From NCBI RefSeq assembly GCF_003070885.1, contig NZ_CP028913.1:2170001-2234000 (forward strand): a stretch of DNA of 64,000 nucleotides. Reading direction: 5' to 3'. Position numbers and translations under genes: made by a program. Shown piece by piece: positions 36,640-44,537 of the stretch; the stretch's first letter is position 1; each line of letters opens with the position of its first letter. The stretch comes from Agromyces badenianii. Lineage in GTDB: Bacteria; Actinomycetota; Actinomycetes; Actinomycetales; Microbacteriaceae. Under the pieces are notes generated by a model. It searched no databases and was not told where the DNA came from. It worked only from the letters and a program-made list of their open reading frames with translations.

Positions 36640-38301
36640 CTACTTGGTCGGCGTGAGGTTCGTCAGCACGACCGCGTTGGCCACCGCGAGGTAGGGCAAC
36701 GGTGCGGCGTACAGGTCGTCCTCGGTCGGCCAGCCCGTGAACTTCTTCGTGTTGAAGAACGACTGCGAGGCGTTCAGCACCACCGGGATGTACGGGAGGT
36801 CACGAGCGATCTCGGTCTGGATCGTCGCGTACGCGGCCTGCTTCGTCGCGACGTCCTGCGTCGCTCCGGCAGCGAGGACCGCCTCGTCGACCGCGGGGTT
36901 GGTGTAGCGCGAGTAGTTCTGGCCGACCAGCGGGCTTTCGCCGACCTTGACCGTCGAGGTGCCGGCGAAGAACTCGTGGTAGTTCGAATACGGGTCGGCG
37001 ACGAGGCTCTGCGTGAGTCCGAAGAGCGCCATCTGGAAGTCGCCGTTCTGGATCGGGGTCCAGTACTCGGCGTCGGAGACGGTGCGGGCGTTGATGCGGA
37101 TGCCGGCTTCGGCAGCCTGCTCGGAGATGAGCTTCGCCGCATCGTTGTAGTCGGTCCAGCCGTCGGGCGAGAACAGGTCGATCTCGATCGCCGTTCCGTC
37201 CTTGCCGTAGAACCCATCGGAGTCCTTGGCGTAGCCGGCGGCCTCGAGGATCTTGCCGGCCTCGGCGACGTTGGCCTCCTGCGGGCTCGTCGTGAGCGAG
37301 GGGTCGCTCAGCCACTGCTCGTCACGCGGCAGGAGCATGAACGTCGGCGAGGACTCGCCGGCGAGACCGGCGAAGGCCTTCTCCTGGATCGTGGCGCGGT
37401 CGATCGCGACGTTGATGGCCTGGCGTACGGCCGGGTCGGTCTGCGCACCGGTGCAGCCGAGGTCGGCGTTCGCGCAGGTCGTGATCGTCGTCGGGTCCTG
37501 CTGCAGGTTGAGGGTGGTGATGTCGCCCTTGCCGGTGACGGCGTCGGGGTTCGCGATGAACTGGCCGACCCAGTCGATCTTGCCGGTCGTCAGCAGGTCT
37601 TGCGAGGACTGGTTCGAATCGAGGCCGACGTACTGCACCTCCTTCACTGCGGGGGCGCCGTCGCGGAAGTTGTCGTTGGCCTCGACCGTGTAGGCGGCGT
37701 CGGAGAAGCTCGACAGCACGTACGGCCCGGAGCCGACCGGCTCGGGGTTGGTCTCGCCGATGTAGTCGTCGATGTCGGCCCAGATGTGCTCGGGGATGAT
37801 GTACGTCGTGCCGAGGGTGAGCGGAGCGCTCGTGAACTGCGGCTCGGTGTAGGTGAGCACGACGGTGGTGTCGTCGGTCGCCTCGGCGGAGACGAACTGC
37901 TCGGTCTTGTTCGAGCCGTAGCCGAAGGTGAACGCGACGTCTTCGGCCGTGAGGTCTTCGCCGTCGCTCCACTTCTGGTCGGGCTTGATCGTGACGGTGA
38001 GGGTCTTGCCGTCTTCGCTGTACTCGTAGGTGTCGCCGATGAGCCCGACGGGAGGCTCGGACGAGAGCTGGTTGAAGAAGAACAGCGGCTCGTAGATCGC
38101 GCCGAAGGTGGCGTGCACGGCCGTGTCGACGGCGAACGGGTTGAAGTTGTTGTTGATGGGGGTCGCGCTGCCAGCCCAGACGCGGAGGACGGACGAGTCG
38201 TCGTCGCCTCCAGCGGACGGCGAGCATCCGGTCATTCCCAGGGCGATTGCAGCCGCTCCGGCGGCGAGTGCCACCGCGAAGGAGCGTTTGGTTCGTGTCA
38301 T
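36640..38301 (-). CDS. Solute-binding lipoprotein of an Opp-type ABC importer, 553 aa
   Basis: Signal peptide with lipobox LGMTGC (lipidated C26), followed by an SBP family 5 fold (DQKWSDGEDLTAEDVAFTFGY, then GSGPYVLSSF and AYAKDSDGFYGKDGTAIEIDL). ATG 38301 is chosen because GAGGA sits nine bases upstream; the ATG nine bases earlier would leave almost no spacing. Family 5 binds oligopeptides but in many bacteria cellobiose, chitobiose or other oligosaccharides. The GH4, kinase and ROK genes downstream favour a sugar. Confidence 0.94.
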   Translation of the reverse strand: MTRTKRSFAVALAAGAAAIALGMTGCSPSAGGDDDSSVLRVWAGSATPINNNFNPFAVDTAVHATFGAIYEPLFFFNQLSSEPPVGLIGDTYEYSEDGKTLTVTIKPDQKWSDGEDLTAEDVAFTFGYGSNKTEQFVSAEATDDTTVVLTYTEPQFTSAPLTLGTTYIIPEHIWADIDDYIGETNPEPVGSGPYVLSSFSDAAYTVEANDNFRDGAPAVKEVQYVGLDSNQSSQDLLTTGKIDWVGQFIANPDAVTGKGDITTLNLQQDPTTITTCANADLGCTGAQTDPAVRQAINVAIDRATIQEKAFAGLAGESSPTFMLLPRDEQWLSDPSLTTSPQEANVAEAGKILEAAGYAKDSDGFYGKDGTAIEIDLFSPDGWTDYNDAAKLISEQAAEAGIRINARTVSDAEYWTPIQNGDFQMALFGLTQSLVADPYSNYHEFFAGTSTVKVGESPLVGQNYSRYTNPAVDEAVLAAGATQDVATKQAAYATIQTEIARDLPYIPVVLNASQSFFNTKKFTGWPTEDDLYAAPLPYLAVANAVVLTNLTPTK

Positions 38302-38390
38302 CTCCGGCATTCCTCTCGTGCTTCGTTGCGTGGAAGGTGGTGCAGTGACGCCGCCCGCAGGATCTCGGTGCTCGGGCGCTACTGGAAGTG

Positions 38391-38439
38391 ATCCTAACAG
38401 AAAAGGTAGTAACTAGAAACAACACATTCAGTTTCTGTT
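38391..38439 (-). promoter_or_regulatory. Promoter/operator of the ABC transporter operon
   Basis: Two nested inverted repeats: AACAGAAA (38396-38403) with TTTCTGTT (38432-38439), and AGAAAC (38415-38420) with GTTTCT (38431-38436) spaced by 10. A -10-like TAGGAT lies at 38396-38391. The AT-rich pocket stands out from its surroundings. Likely operator for the ROK regulator encoded downstream. The remaining part of the 276-bp gap (38440-38577) shows no gene. Confidence 0.5.
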
Positions 38440-38577
38440 TCCCGTGCGTTTCGCGCGCGGATCCGGCATGTGACGGGCGTCCGGGGTGCGAGATCGGACC
38501 GGGGGCGCGACGGGATCGGCGGGCGGTCGGAACTCGCGCGGGTGCGGCGCGGCGCGGCGCCGAACGCTCGGTGCGGC

Positions 38578-39186
38578 CTACTCGGCGAGGAGCGCTGCGA
38601 GTGCCGGCAGCTGCGCGGGATCCTCGAGCGCCGAGCCGACGGCGACCGTGCGCACCCCGCGAGCGAGGAACTCCCCCGCGTTCGACGCGTCCATGCCGCC
38701 GGTGGCCACGAATCTGGCGCCCGGGAACGGGCCCGCCATCGCGGAGAACCACGCCGGGCCGAGCAGCGAAGCCGGGAACGCCTTCAGCCAGGTGAGGCCG
38801 GCGGCCATCGCCGCCTGCACCTCGGTCGCCGTCGCGACCCCCGGCAGCGGCGGAAGGCCGGCCTCGGAAGACACCCGGGCGACGAGCGGATCGAAGCCGG
38901 GACTCACCGTGAAGGCGGCGCCCGCGGATGCCGCGAGCTCGACGTGCCGGGTCGACACCACCGTGCCCGCTCCGACGAGGTGGCCGGCGGCGCGCCCGGC
39001 CGCGGCGACGACGGCGAGCGCCTCAAGATCGGCATCGCTCTGGATCGGCAGCTCGACGACGTGGATGCCGAGACTCCAGGCGTGCTCGGCGAGGGCGAGG
39101 CTGCGTTCGACCCCCAATCCCCGGAAGATCGCCATGAGCGGCTGCCGGGCGAGGATCTCGTCGAACGCGGCGTTGTCGATGGTCAT
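38578..39186 (-). CDS. eda: 2-keto-3-deoxy-6-phosphogluconate aldolase, 202 aa
   Basis: Cleaves KDPG to pyruvate and glyceraldehyde 3-phosphate. Class I aldolase TIM barrel: MAIFRGLG, general base in HVVELPIQS (E45), VGAGTV, FTVSPGFDP, and the Schiff-base lysine in TWLKAFPAS (K135), then FVATGGMDASN. Length is typical. Its ATG overlaps the stop of the sugar kinase gene (ATGA), so kinase and aldolase are coupled. No edd (6-phosphogluconate dehydratase) is nearby, which argues for KDG entry rather than Entner-Doudoroff flux. Confidence 0.93.
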   Translation of the reverse strand: MTIDNAAFDEILARQPLMAIFRGLGVERSLALAEHAWSLGIHVVELPIQSDADLEALAVVAAAGRAAGHLVGAGTVVSTRHVELAASAGAAFTVSPGFDPLVARVSSEAGLPPLPGVATATEVQAAMAAGLTWLKAFPASLLGPAWFSAMAGPFPGARFVATGGMDASNAGEFLARGVRTVAVGSALEDPAQLPALAALLAE

Positions 39187-40124
39187 GACCTGGTGCTCCT
39201 CGTGGTGCCTGCGGTACGCGGGAAGTCGGCGGTGTCGCCGAGCACGGTCACGGCGCGGGCGTGTCCGGCGAAGAGGCGCTCGTGCGGGGGCGCACCGGCG
39301 AGCAACGACGCGAGGTATCCGGCCGCGAATGCGTCGCCGGCGCCGACAGCCTCGACGACCTCGACCGACATGGCGGGCACGTGCGTCGCGCCCGGGTCGC
39401 GCTCGCCACGACCGGTACTTCCGCGGAACTCGGTCGCGCCGACATCGCCGTCTTTGACCACGAGGAGGGCGGGCTCGGGCAGCAGCGCCCGCACCTGCTC
39501 GGGCGTCGTGGTCGCCCAGAGCGTCTCGGCCTCGTCGAGGCCGACGAACACGAGGTCGGCGCGCGCGGCCAGTTCGAGCAGGCGGCCGGCCGCGGCATCC
39601 GTCGGCCAGAGCGCCGCCCGATGGTTGACGTCGAAGCTCAGCATCGCGGCCGACGCGGCCACGCGCGTGACGAGTGCGTCGACGAGCGCGCGGCATGACT
39701 CGGAGAGGGCCGGGGTGATGCCGCTGACGTGCACGACCCGTGCCGAGTCGATCGGCAGTCCGGTGAGGAAGCCCGGTGCCATGCGGGAGGCCGCCGATCC
39801 GCTGCGGTAGTAGAGCACCCCTCGGCCGGGGTCCTTGAAGTACACGCCGGTCGGCGCCTCGACGTCGACCTCGGCCCATCGGGTGTCGACGTTCCGCGCG
39901 CGCAGATGCCGCACGATGCGGCGGCCGAGCGCGTCGTCGCCGACCCGGCCCGCCCAGGCGGCGCGGCGGCCGAGCGCGGCGAGGTGGGCGGCGACGTTGG
40001 CCTCGGCGCCGGCCGTGTCGAGATGGAAGGCCGTGGCCGACTCGAGCGGCTCGGCGAGCGCGGGCGCGACGAGCGCCATGGCCTCGCCGAGGGCGAGCAC
40101 CTCGGGCAGCGGGGCGACGGTCAC
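39183..40124 (-). CDS. kdgK: PfkB-family sugar kinase, probable 2-keto-3-deoxygluconate kinase, 313 aa
   Basis: PfkB fold: GEAMALVAP start, TAGAEANVAAHLAALG substrate loop, YYRSGSAASRM typical of KDG kinases, and VGAGDAFAAGYLASL with the catalytic Asp. GTG 40124 is the start; the region upstream is the divergent operator. Pairing with eda in one operon supports phosphorylation of 2-keto-3-deoxygluconate to KDPG. A different ketose acid kinase is possible but less likely. Confidence 0.88.
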   Translation of the reverse strand: MTVAPLPEVLALGEAMALVAPALAEPLESATAFHLDTAGAEANVAAHLAALGRRAAWAGRVGDDALGRRIVRHLRARNVDTRWAEVDVEAPTGVYFKDPGRGVLYYRSGSAASRMAPGFLTGLPIDSARVVHVSGITPALSESCRALVDALVTRVAASAAMLSFDVNHRAALWPTDAAAGRLLELAARADLVFVGLDEAETLWATTTPEQVRALLPEPALLVVKDGDVGATEFRGSTGRGERDPGATHVPAMSVEVVEAVGAGDAFAAGYLASLLAGAPPHERLFAGHARAVTVLGDTADFPRTAGTTRSTRS

Positions 40125-40154
40125 GCCCCTATGCTGTCTGGTGTGCAGATTCCA

Positions 40155-40179
40155 TGCAAACGCGTTGCAGGATTTGCAA
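40155..40179. promoter_or_regulatory. Triple TGCAA operator between divergent units
   Basis: Half-sites TGCAA (40155-40159), TTGCA (40165-40169) and TGCAA (40175-40179) start exactly 10 bp apart, so all face one side of the helix and form two overlapping dyads (TGCAA-n5-TTGCA and GTTGCA-n5-TGCAAC). Lies in the 76-bp gap between kdgK and the DSD1-type gene. Best candidate ligand: the IclR regulator encoded at 43234. Confidence 0.6.
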
Positions 40180-40200
40180 CATATCTCTGGAGGTGCACGG

Positions 40201-41466
40201 ATGCAGCGGCACACGCGACTCGCCGAACTCGCCGATGAACGGCTGAGCCCGGCCGACAAGGGGCTGCCCGCCCGGGCCGCCGGCCTCACGGTGCACGAGT
40301 TCCTGGCGACGCAGCCGCGGCTCGCTGAGTTCTGGACTCCGCTCCTCGCTCTCGACGGGCAGGCTCTCGCGCGCAATGCCTCGGTGATCCAGCGGTGGTG
40401 CGTCGAGCGCGGGCTCGAACTCATGCCGCACGGCAAGACCACGATGTCGCCGGCGCTCTGGCAGCGCCAGCTCGACGCCGGTGCCACCGGCATCACGCTC
40501 GCGACGCCCGGGCAGGTGCGCACGGCGCGGGAGTTCGGCGTGGCCTCGATCTTGCTCGCGAACACGCTCGTCGCACCCGCTGGGCTCGCCTTCATCGCGG
40601 GCGAACTCGCGGACCCCGACTTCACCTTCCACGTCTGGGTCGACTCCGTCGAGACGATCGAGGCGATGGAACGCGGCCTCTCCGAGGTCGCCCTCCCCCG
40701 CCCCCTCGACGTGCTCGTCGAACTCGGCGCGCACGGCGGGCGCACGGGTGCCCGCGGTGCCCCCGAGGCCGCACGCCTCGCCGAACGGGTCGCCGCCTCC
40801 CCCGTGCTGCGACTCGCCGGCACCGCCGGCTACGAAGGCAGTCTCGGTCACGATCGCTCTCCCGTCGCGCTCGCCGCCGTGCGCAGCTACCTCGCCGAGA
40901 TGCTCGAGGTGCACGAGACGGTGCGCAGCCTCGCCGACGGCCCGCTCATCGTCACTGCCGGCGGCAGCGCCTATCTCGACCTGGTCGCCGAGGTCTTCGC
41001 GCCGGCGATCGCGGCAGCCCCTGACGGGGGCACGCGCTGGATCCTCCGCTCCGGCGCCTCGCTCCTGCACGACGACGGCTTCTATCGCGGCATCTCGCCC
41101 CTCGACGGCCTGCTCGCGCCCGCCATGCGCGGCTACGCGCGCGTCGTCTCGCACCCCGAGCCCGGGCTCGTGCTGCTCGACGGCGGCAAGCGGGACTTCC
41201 CGTACGACGAGGGCCTCCCCTCGCCGATCGGTGCCGCGGAGGCGCCCGGCGCCACCGAACGACCCCTCGCCGGGGCATCCGTCACCGCCCTCAACGACCA
41301 GCACGCCTACCTGCGATCTGCGGCCGCGCTGCCGCTCGCCATCGGCGAGGTCGTCTCACTCGGCCTCTCCCACCCCTGCACCGCGTTCGACAAGTGGCGG
41401 TTCATCCCGGTCGTCGAGGGCGGCGGCTCCGACCGGGTCGTCGAGCTCGTGCGCACGTTCTTCTAG
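40201..41466 (+). CDS. DSD1-type PLP-dependent D-amino acid dehydratase/deaminase, 421 aa
   Basis: Alanine-racemase-fold enzyme of the D-serine dehydratase-like/D-threonine aldolase group. PLP lysine in MPHGKTTMSP (K79), DVLVELGAHGGRTGAR, GTAGYEGSL, VTAGGSAYLDLV, and C-terminal zinc ligands in LSHPCTAFDKW (H391, C393). ATG 40201 has GGAGGTG upstream. D-glucosaminate dehydratase, which yields 2-keto-3-deoxygluconate, belongs to this group; D-serine or D-threonine would be alternatives. Divergent kdgK-eda and downstream deacylase make a D-glucosaminate-like substrate attractive. The next gene starts after 8 bases. Confidence 0.85.
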   Translation: MQRHTRLAELADERLSPADKGLPARAAGLTVHEFLATQPRLAEFWTPLLALDGQALARNASVIQRWCVERGLELMPHGKTTMSPALWQRQLDAGATGITLATPGQVRTAREFGVASILLANTLVAPAGLAFIAGELADPDFTFHVWVDSVETIEAMERGLSEVALPRPLDVLVELGAHGGRTGARGAPEAARLAERVAASPVLRLAGTAGYEGSLGHDRSPVALAAVRSYLAEMLEVHETVRSLADGPLIVTAGGSAYLDLVAEVFAPAIAAAPDGGTRWILRSGASLLHDDGFYRGISPLDGLLAPAMRGYARVVSHPEPGLVLLDGGKRDFPYDEGLPSPIGAAEAPGATERPLAGASVTALNDQHAYLRSAAALPLAIGEVVSLGLSHPCTAFDKWRFIPVVEGGGSDRVVELVRTFF

Positions 41467-41474
41467 GGGAATCG

Positions 41475-43232
41475 GTGACCGTGCTCATTCGCAACGTGAT
41501 CGTCGTCGATGCCGACGGCGTGGGCGCCGATGGGGTGGGCGCCGATGCATCCGACGTGCTCATCGAGGGCGATCGCATCGCACGCATCGCTCCAACCGGC
41601 ACGCTCGCAGCGGCGCGGGCCGACCCCTCGGTCATCGACGGGCTGGGCCGGCTCCTCATGCCCGGATTCGTCGATGCGCACGCTCACGTCGACGCCGCGC
41701 TCTTCGAGCCCGAGGTGCAACTCGCGCTGCTGCGGCAGGGCGTCACGACGGTCATCGGCGGACAGGACGGCGTGTCGTACGCCCCCGGCACCGGCGAGTA
41801 CGCCGACGAGTACTTCGCCGCGATCAACGGCCGGCACCCCTCCTATCGCGGGGGCGGCGTCGCGGCGCTCCTCGCCGGCTACGACGGCACGACCGCGGTG
41901 AACGCGGGCTACCTCGTGCCCGCCGGCACCGTGCGCTTCGAGGTGATGGGCCGATCGACGGATGCTGCGACGGCCGCCGAACTCGCACGCATGCGCACCC
42001 TCGTGGCCGACGGTCTGGCGGCCGGCGCCCTCGGGCTCTCGACCGGACTCGACTACGCGCCGGGCGTCTTCGCGTCGACCGACGAGCTCGCCGCGCTCGC
42101 GGCGCCCGTCGCCGACGTCGACGGCGTCTACGTGTCGCACCTGCGCGGCGGCTACGAGGCGAACTCGGCCGAGGGCATCACCGAGATGGCGTCGATCGCC
42201 CGGGCGTCCGGGGTGCGGGTGCACGTCTCGCACTTCCATGCGGAACCACGCCTCGTGCACGGCCTCCTCGCCGAACTTGCGAGCTCGGGGGTCGACGCGA
42301 CGTTCGACGCCTACCCGTACACCCGCGGCTGCTCGATCCTCGCGATGCCGATCCTGCCCGCTTCGCTGACGGTGCGCCCCGCCGCCGAGGTCGTCGCCGC
42401 ACTCGCCGACCCGGCGGTGCGCGAACGGCTTCGCCGGGAGTGGTTCCCGACCATCACGGGCTACGCGAGCCTCGGGCCCGAGTGGCCGTCGATGCTCACC
42501 CTCGCCCATGTCGCCGCGCCCGGCTACGACTGGGCGCACGGCCTGACGCTCGCGCAGGGCGCGGCCGAGGCATCCGCTCGTTCGGGAGTCGGGATCGACC
42601 CGATCGGGTTCGCCCTCGATGTGCTCGTCGCCTCGCGGCTCGACGTCAACGTCGTGATGGCCCTGCAGCACGAGCGCAGCGATGCCGGGCTCGCCGAGAT
42701 CCTCGCGCACCCGGCCGCGATCGGCGGCTCCGACGGCATTTTCATCGGCAGGCACCCGCACCCGCGGGCCCGCGGCTCGTTCTCGCGGTACTTCTCCCTG
42801 CTCGTGCGCGAGCAGGCGGCGCTGGGCTGGGCGGATGCCTCGGCGCTCGTGTCGGCCCGCGCGGTGACGCGGTTCGGGCTCGGCGACCGGGGGCTCGTTC
42901 GCGAGGGCGCGATCGCCGATCTCGTGCTCGTCGACCCCGCTGCGGTGCGCGAGACGGCGACGTACGAGGCCCCGCTCGGGCTCGGCGCCGGCATCGACGA
43001 CGTGCTGGTCGCCGGCGTTCCCGTGCTGACCGCGGGCGAGCTCACCGGGGCGACGCCCGGCCGGGGCATCCGTCGCCGCGCCGCCCACCCCTCCCGCGCC
43101 GCCCACCCCTCCCGCTTCGCCCACCTCTCCCGCGAAGTCGGGTCGGGACCGCTCGTGTCGCACGGGACCGGCGACATCGACGGTCCGGGGCGACACGAGT
43201 GGTCCCGAGCCGCTGACGGAACGGAGCGCTGA
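41475..43232 (+). CDS. N-acyl-D-amino acid deacylase (D-aminoacylase), amidohydrolase family, 585 aa
   Basis: Zinc amidohydrolase: MPGFVDAHAHVDAALF (metal HxH), VTTVIGGQDGVSYAPG, LSTGLDYAPG, YVSHLRGGYE, HVSHFHAEP, and IGGSDGIFIGRHPHPRARGSF, the D-aminoacylase pattern. Starts at GTG 41475 behind GGGGAA. The last 45 or so residues (after GATPGRGIRR) are low-complexity repeats and a palindromic insert, not part of the family. Predicted to remove the acyl group from an N-acyl-D-amino acid or N-acyl-2-amino sugar acid before the dehydratase. Confidence 0.88.
   Translation: MTVLIRNVIVVDADGVGADGVGADASDVLIEGDRIARIAPTGTLAAARADPSVIDGLGRLLMPGFVDAHAHVDAALFEPEVQLALLRQGVTTVIGGQDGVSYAPGTGEYADEYFAAINGRHPSYRGGGVAALLAGYDGTTAVNAGYLVPAGTVRFEVMGRSTDAATAAELARMRTLVADGLAAGALGLSTGLDYAPGVFASTDELAALAAPVADVDGVYVSHLRGGYEANSAEGITEMASIARASGVRVHVSHFHAEPRLVHGLLAELASSGVDATFDAYPYTRGCSILAMPILPASLTVRPAAEVVAALADPAVRERLRREWFPTITGYASLGPEWPSMLTLAHVAAPGYDWAHGLTLAQGAAEASARSGVGIDPIGFALDVLVASRLDVNVVMALQHERSDAGLAEILAHPAAIGGSDGIFIGRHPHPRARGSFSRYFSLLVREQAALGWADASALVSARAVTRFGLGDRGLVREGAIADLVLVDPAAVRETATYEAPLGLGAGIDDVLVAGVPVLTAGELTGATPGRGIRRRAAHPSRAAHPSRFAHLSREVGSGPLVSHGTGDIDGPGRHEWSRAADGTER
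43080..43208. repeat. Tandem 18-bp repeats followed by a 66-bp palindrome inside the deacylase 3' end
   Basis: About three 18-bp units (CGCCGCCCACCCCTCCCG-like, last one diverged) end near 43131. A palindrome follows: TCGGGACCGCTCGTGTCGC (43143-43161) pairs with 43190-43208 with one mismatch, and an inner GGGACCG/CGGTCC pair extends it. Translated, it makes an odd C-terminal tail. Looks like an inserted REP-like element or a terminator read in frame. Confidence 0.6.
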
Positions 43233-43233
43233 C

Positions 43234-43965
43234 GTGTCGCAGAGCGTGAAACGGGCCGCCCGCATCATCGAGGCGATCGCCGCCGATCCGCGTACCGTCG
43301 CCGAGCTCGCCGAGACCTTCGGGCTGCACCGCTCGACGATGTTCCGCGAGCTGCAGGCGCTCGAAGAGGTCGGCTGGGTGCGCAAGCGCGGCTCCGGCCG
43401 CTACGCGCTCGGCACGCGCCTCGCCGCACTCTCGAAGGAGGCCCTCGACTCGCTCGACCTCCGCGAGGCCGGCGCCGAGCATGTGCGGCGCCTGCAGCGC
43501 CGCACCGGCAACACCGTGCACCTCGCGGCGTTGATGGACCGGTCGATCGTCTACGTCGACAAGGCCGAAGACGAGTCGGGCGTTCGCATGTACTCCCGCA
43601 TCGGCCGCGCGGTCATCCCCAATTGCTCGGCGGTCGGCAAGGCGATCCTCGCCGAGCTCGACCCGGCCGGCCGCGACGCCGTGCTCGCCGATGCCTCCTG
43701 GGAGCCATACACCGAATTCACCATCACGACCCGGGAGCGACTCGACCTCGAGCTCGCCCTCGTGCGCTCTCGCGGCTGGGCGACCGACGACCGCGAGTTC
43801 GAGGCGTTCGTCAATTGCATCGCGGTGCCGATCCGCACGCCGCTGGGGGTCGTCGGCGCGCTCTCGGTCACCGCGATCCGCATGGTCGCCGACCTCGATC
43901 GACTGCGCGCGAACCTTCCCGCCATGCGGGAGACCGCCGAGCTCATCGCACGCGAATTCGGCTGA
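43234..43965 (+). CDS. IclR family transcriptional regulator, 243 aa
   Basis: Helix-turn-helix at the start (AARIIEAIAADPRTVAELAETFGLHRSTMFRELQALEEVGWVRK) then the IclR effector domain (SRIGRAVIPNCSAVGKAILAEL, GWATDDREFEAFVNCIAVPIRTPLGVVGALSVT). Starts at GTG 43234, one base after the deacylase stop, so it is in the same transcript. IclR regulators such as KdgR commonly control keto-deoxy sugar acid catabolism. Its likely site is the TGCAA cluster at 40155-40179. Confidence 0.92.
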   Translation: MSQSVKRAARIIEAIAADPRTVAELAETFGLHRSTMFRELQALEEVGWVRKRGSGRYALGTRLAALSKEALDSLDLREAGAEHVRRLQRRTGNTVHLAALMDRSIVYVDKAEDESGVRMYSRIGRAVIPNCSAVGKAILAELDPAGRDAVLADASWEPYTEFTITTRERLDLELALVRSRGWATDDREFEAFVNCIAVPIRTPLGVVGALSVTAIRMVADLDRLRANLPAMRETAELIAREFG

Positions 43966-44050
43966 GCGACCGGATGCCGCGGGCCGCCGTCGGCCCGAGC
44001 GCGGCCGATCAGGACCCCCGCACCAAGGCCACCACCGACAACCGACCACC

Positions 44051-44071
44051 AATCACCAATCACCAATCACC
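44051..44071 (+). repeat. Tandem heptamer next to the ridA ribosome site
   Basis: AATCACC three times (44051-44057, 44058-44064, 44065-44071), with a partial copy just upstream, ends directly before AAGGAG of the ridA gene. Short tandem repeats here could slip and alter translation. Confidence 0.6.
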
Positions 44072-44081
44072 AAGGAGAACC

Positions 44082-44465
44082 ATGTCCAAGATCGCCGTCA
44101 CCCTCTCGAACGCCCCGAAGCCCGCCGGCCCCTACAGCCACGGTGTCGTCGCCAACGGATTCCTGTACACGGCCGGCTTCGGCCCGCAGGATCCGGCGAC
44201 CGGCGAGGTCGTTCCCGGCGGCGTCGCCGAGCAGACCAGGCAGGTCCTGCGCAACATCGGCGCCGTGCTCGCCGAGTACGAGCTGACGTTCGACGACGTC
44301 GTGAAGGTCACGGCGCACCTCGAAGACCTCGCGGACTTCGCCGAGTACAACGTGGCCTACGCGGAGTTCTTCACCGAGCCCTATCCCGTGCGCACGACGG
44401 TGGGCTCGCGCCTCGCGAACATCCTCGTCGAGATCGACGTGGTCGCCGCGATCCCGCAGGACTGA
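44082..44465 (+). CDS. ridA: RidA family enamine/imine deaminase, 127 aa
   Basis: Hydrolyses reactive enamines and imines released by PLP-dependent dehydratases. Shows APKPAGPYSHGVVANGFLYTAGFGPQDPATGEVV, EQTRQVLRNIGAVL, and YPVRTTVGSRLANILVEIDVVA with the substrate-binding Arg of the RTTV-like motif. ATG 44082 has AAGGAG. It follows the IclR gene in the same direction by 116 bases. Its presence beside a DSD1-type dehydratase fits removal of the imine intermediate on the way to a keto acid. Confidence 0.95.
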   Translation: MSKIAVTLSNAPKPAGPYSHGVVANGFLYTAGFGPQDPATGEVVPGGVAEQTRQVLRNIGAVLAEYELTFDDVVKVTAHLEDLADFAEYNVAYAEFFTEPYPVRTTVGSRLANILVEIDVVAAIPQD

Positions 44466-44537
44466 ATGACGGCGGCGTTCCCGCATCCTCGCGATGCTCC
44501 CCCTTAGACTGGACACCGGCCGCTGGGAGGGGGCGCT

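Noticed and set aside
44051..44071. Short repeats as a CRISPR array
   Set aside because: Only seven-base units without spacers and no cas genes anywhere in the window.
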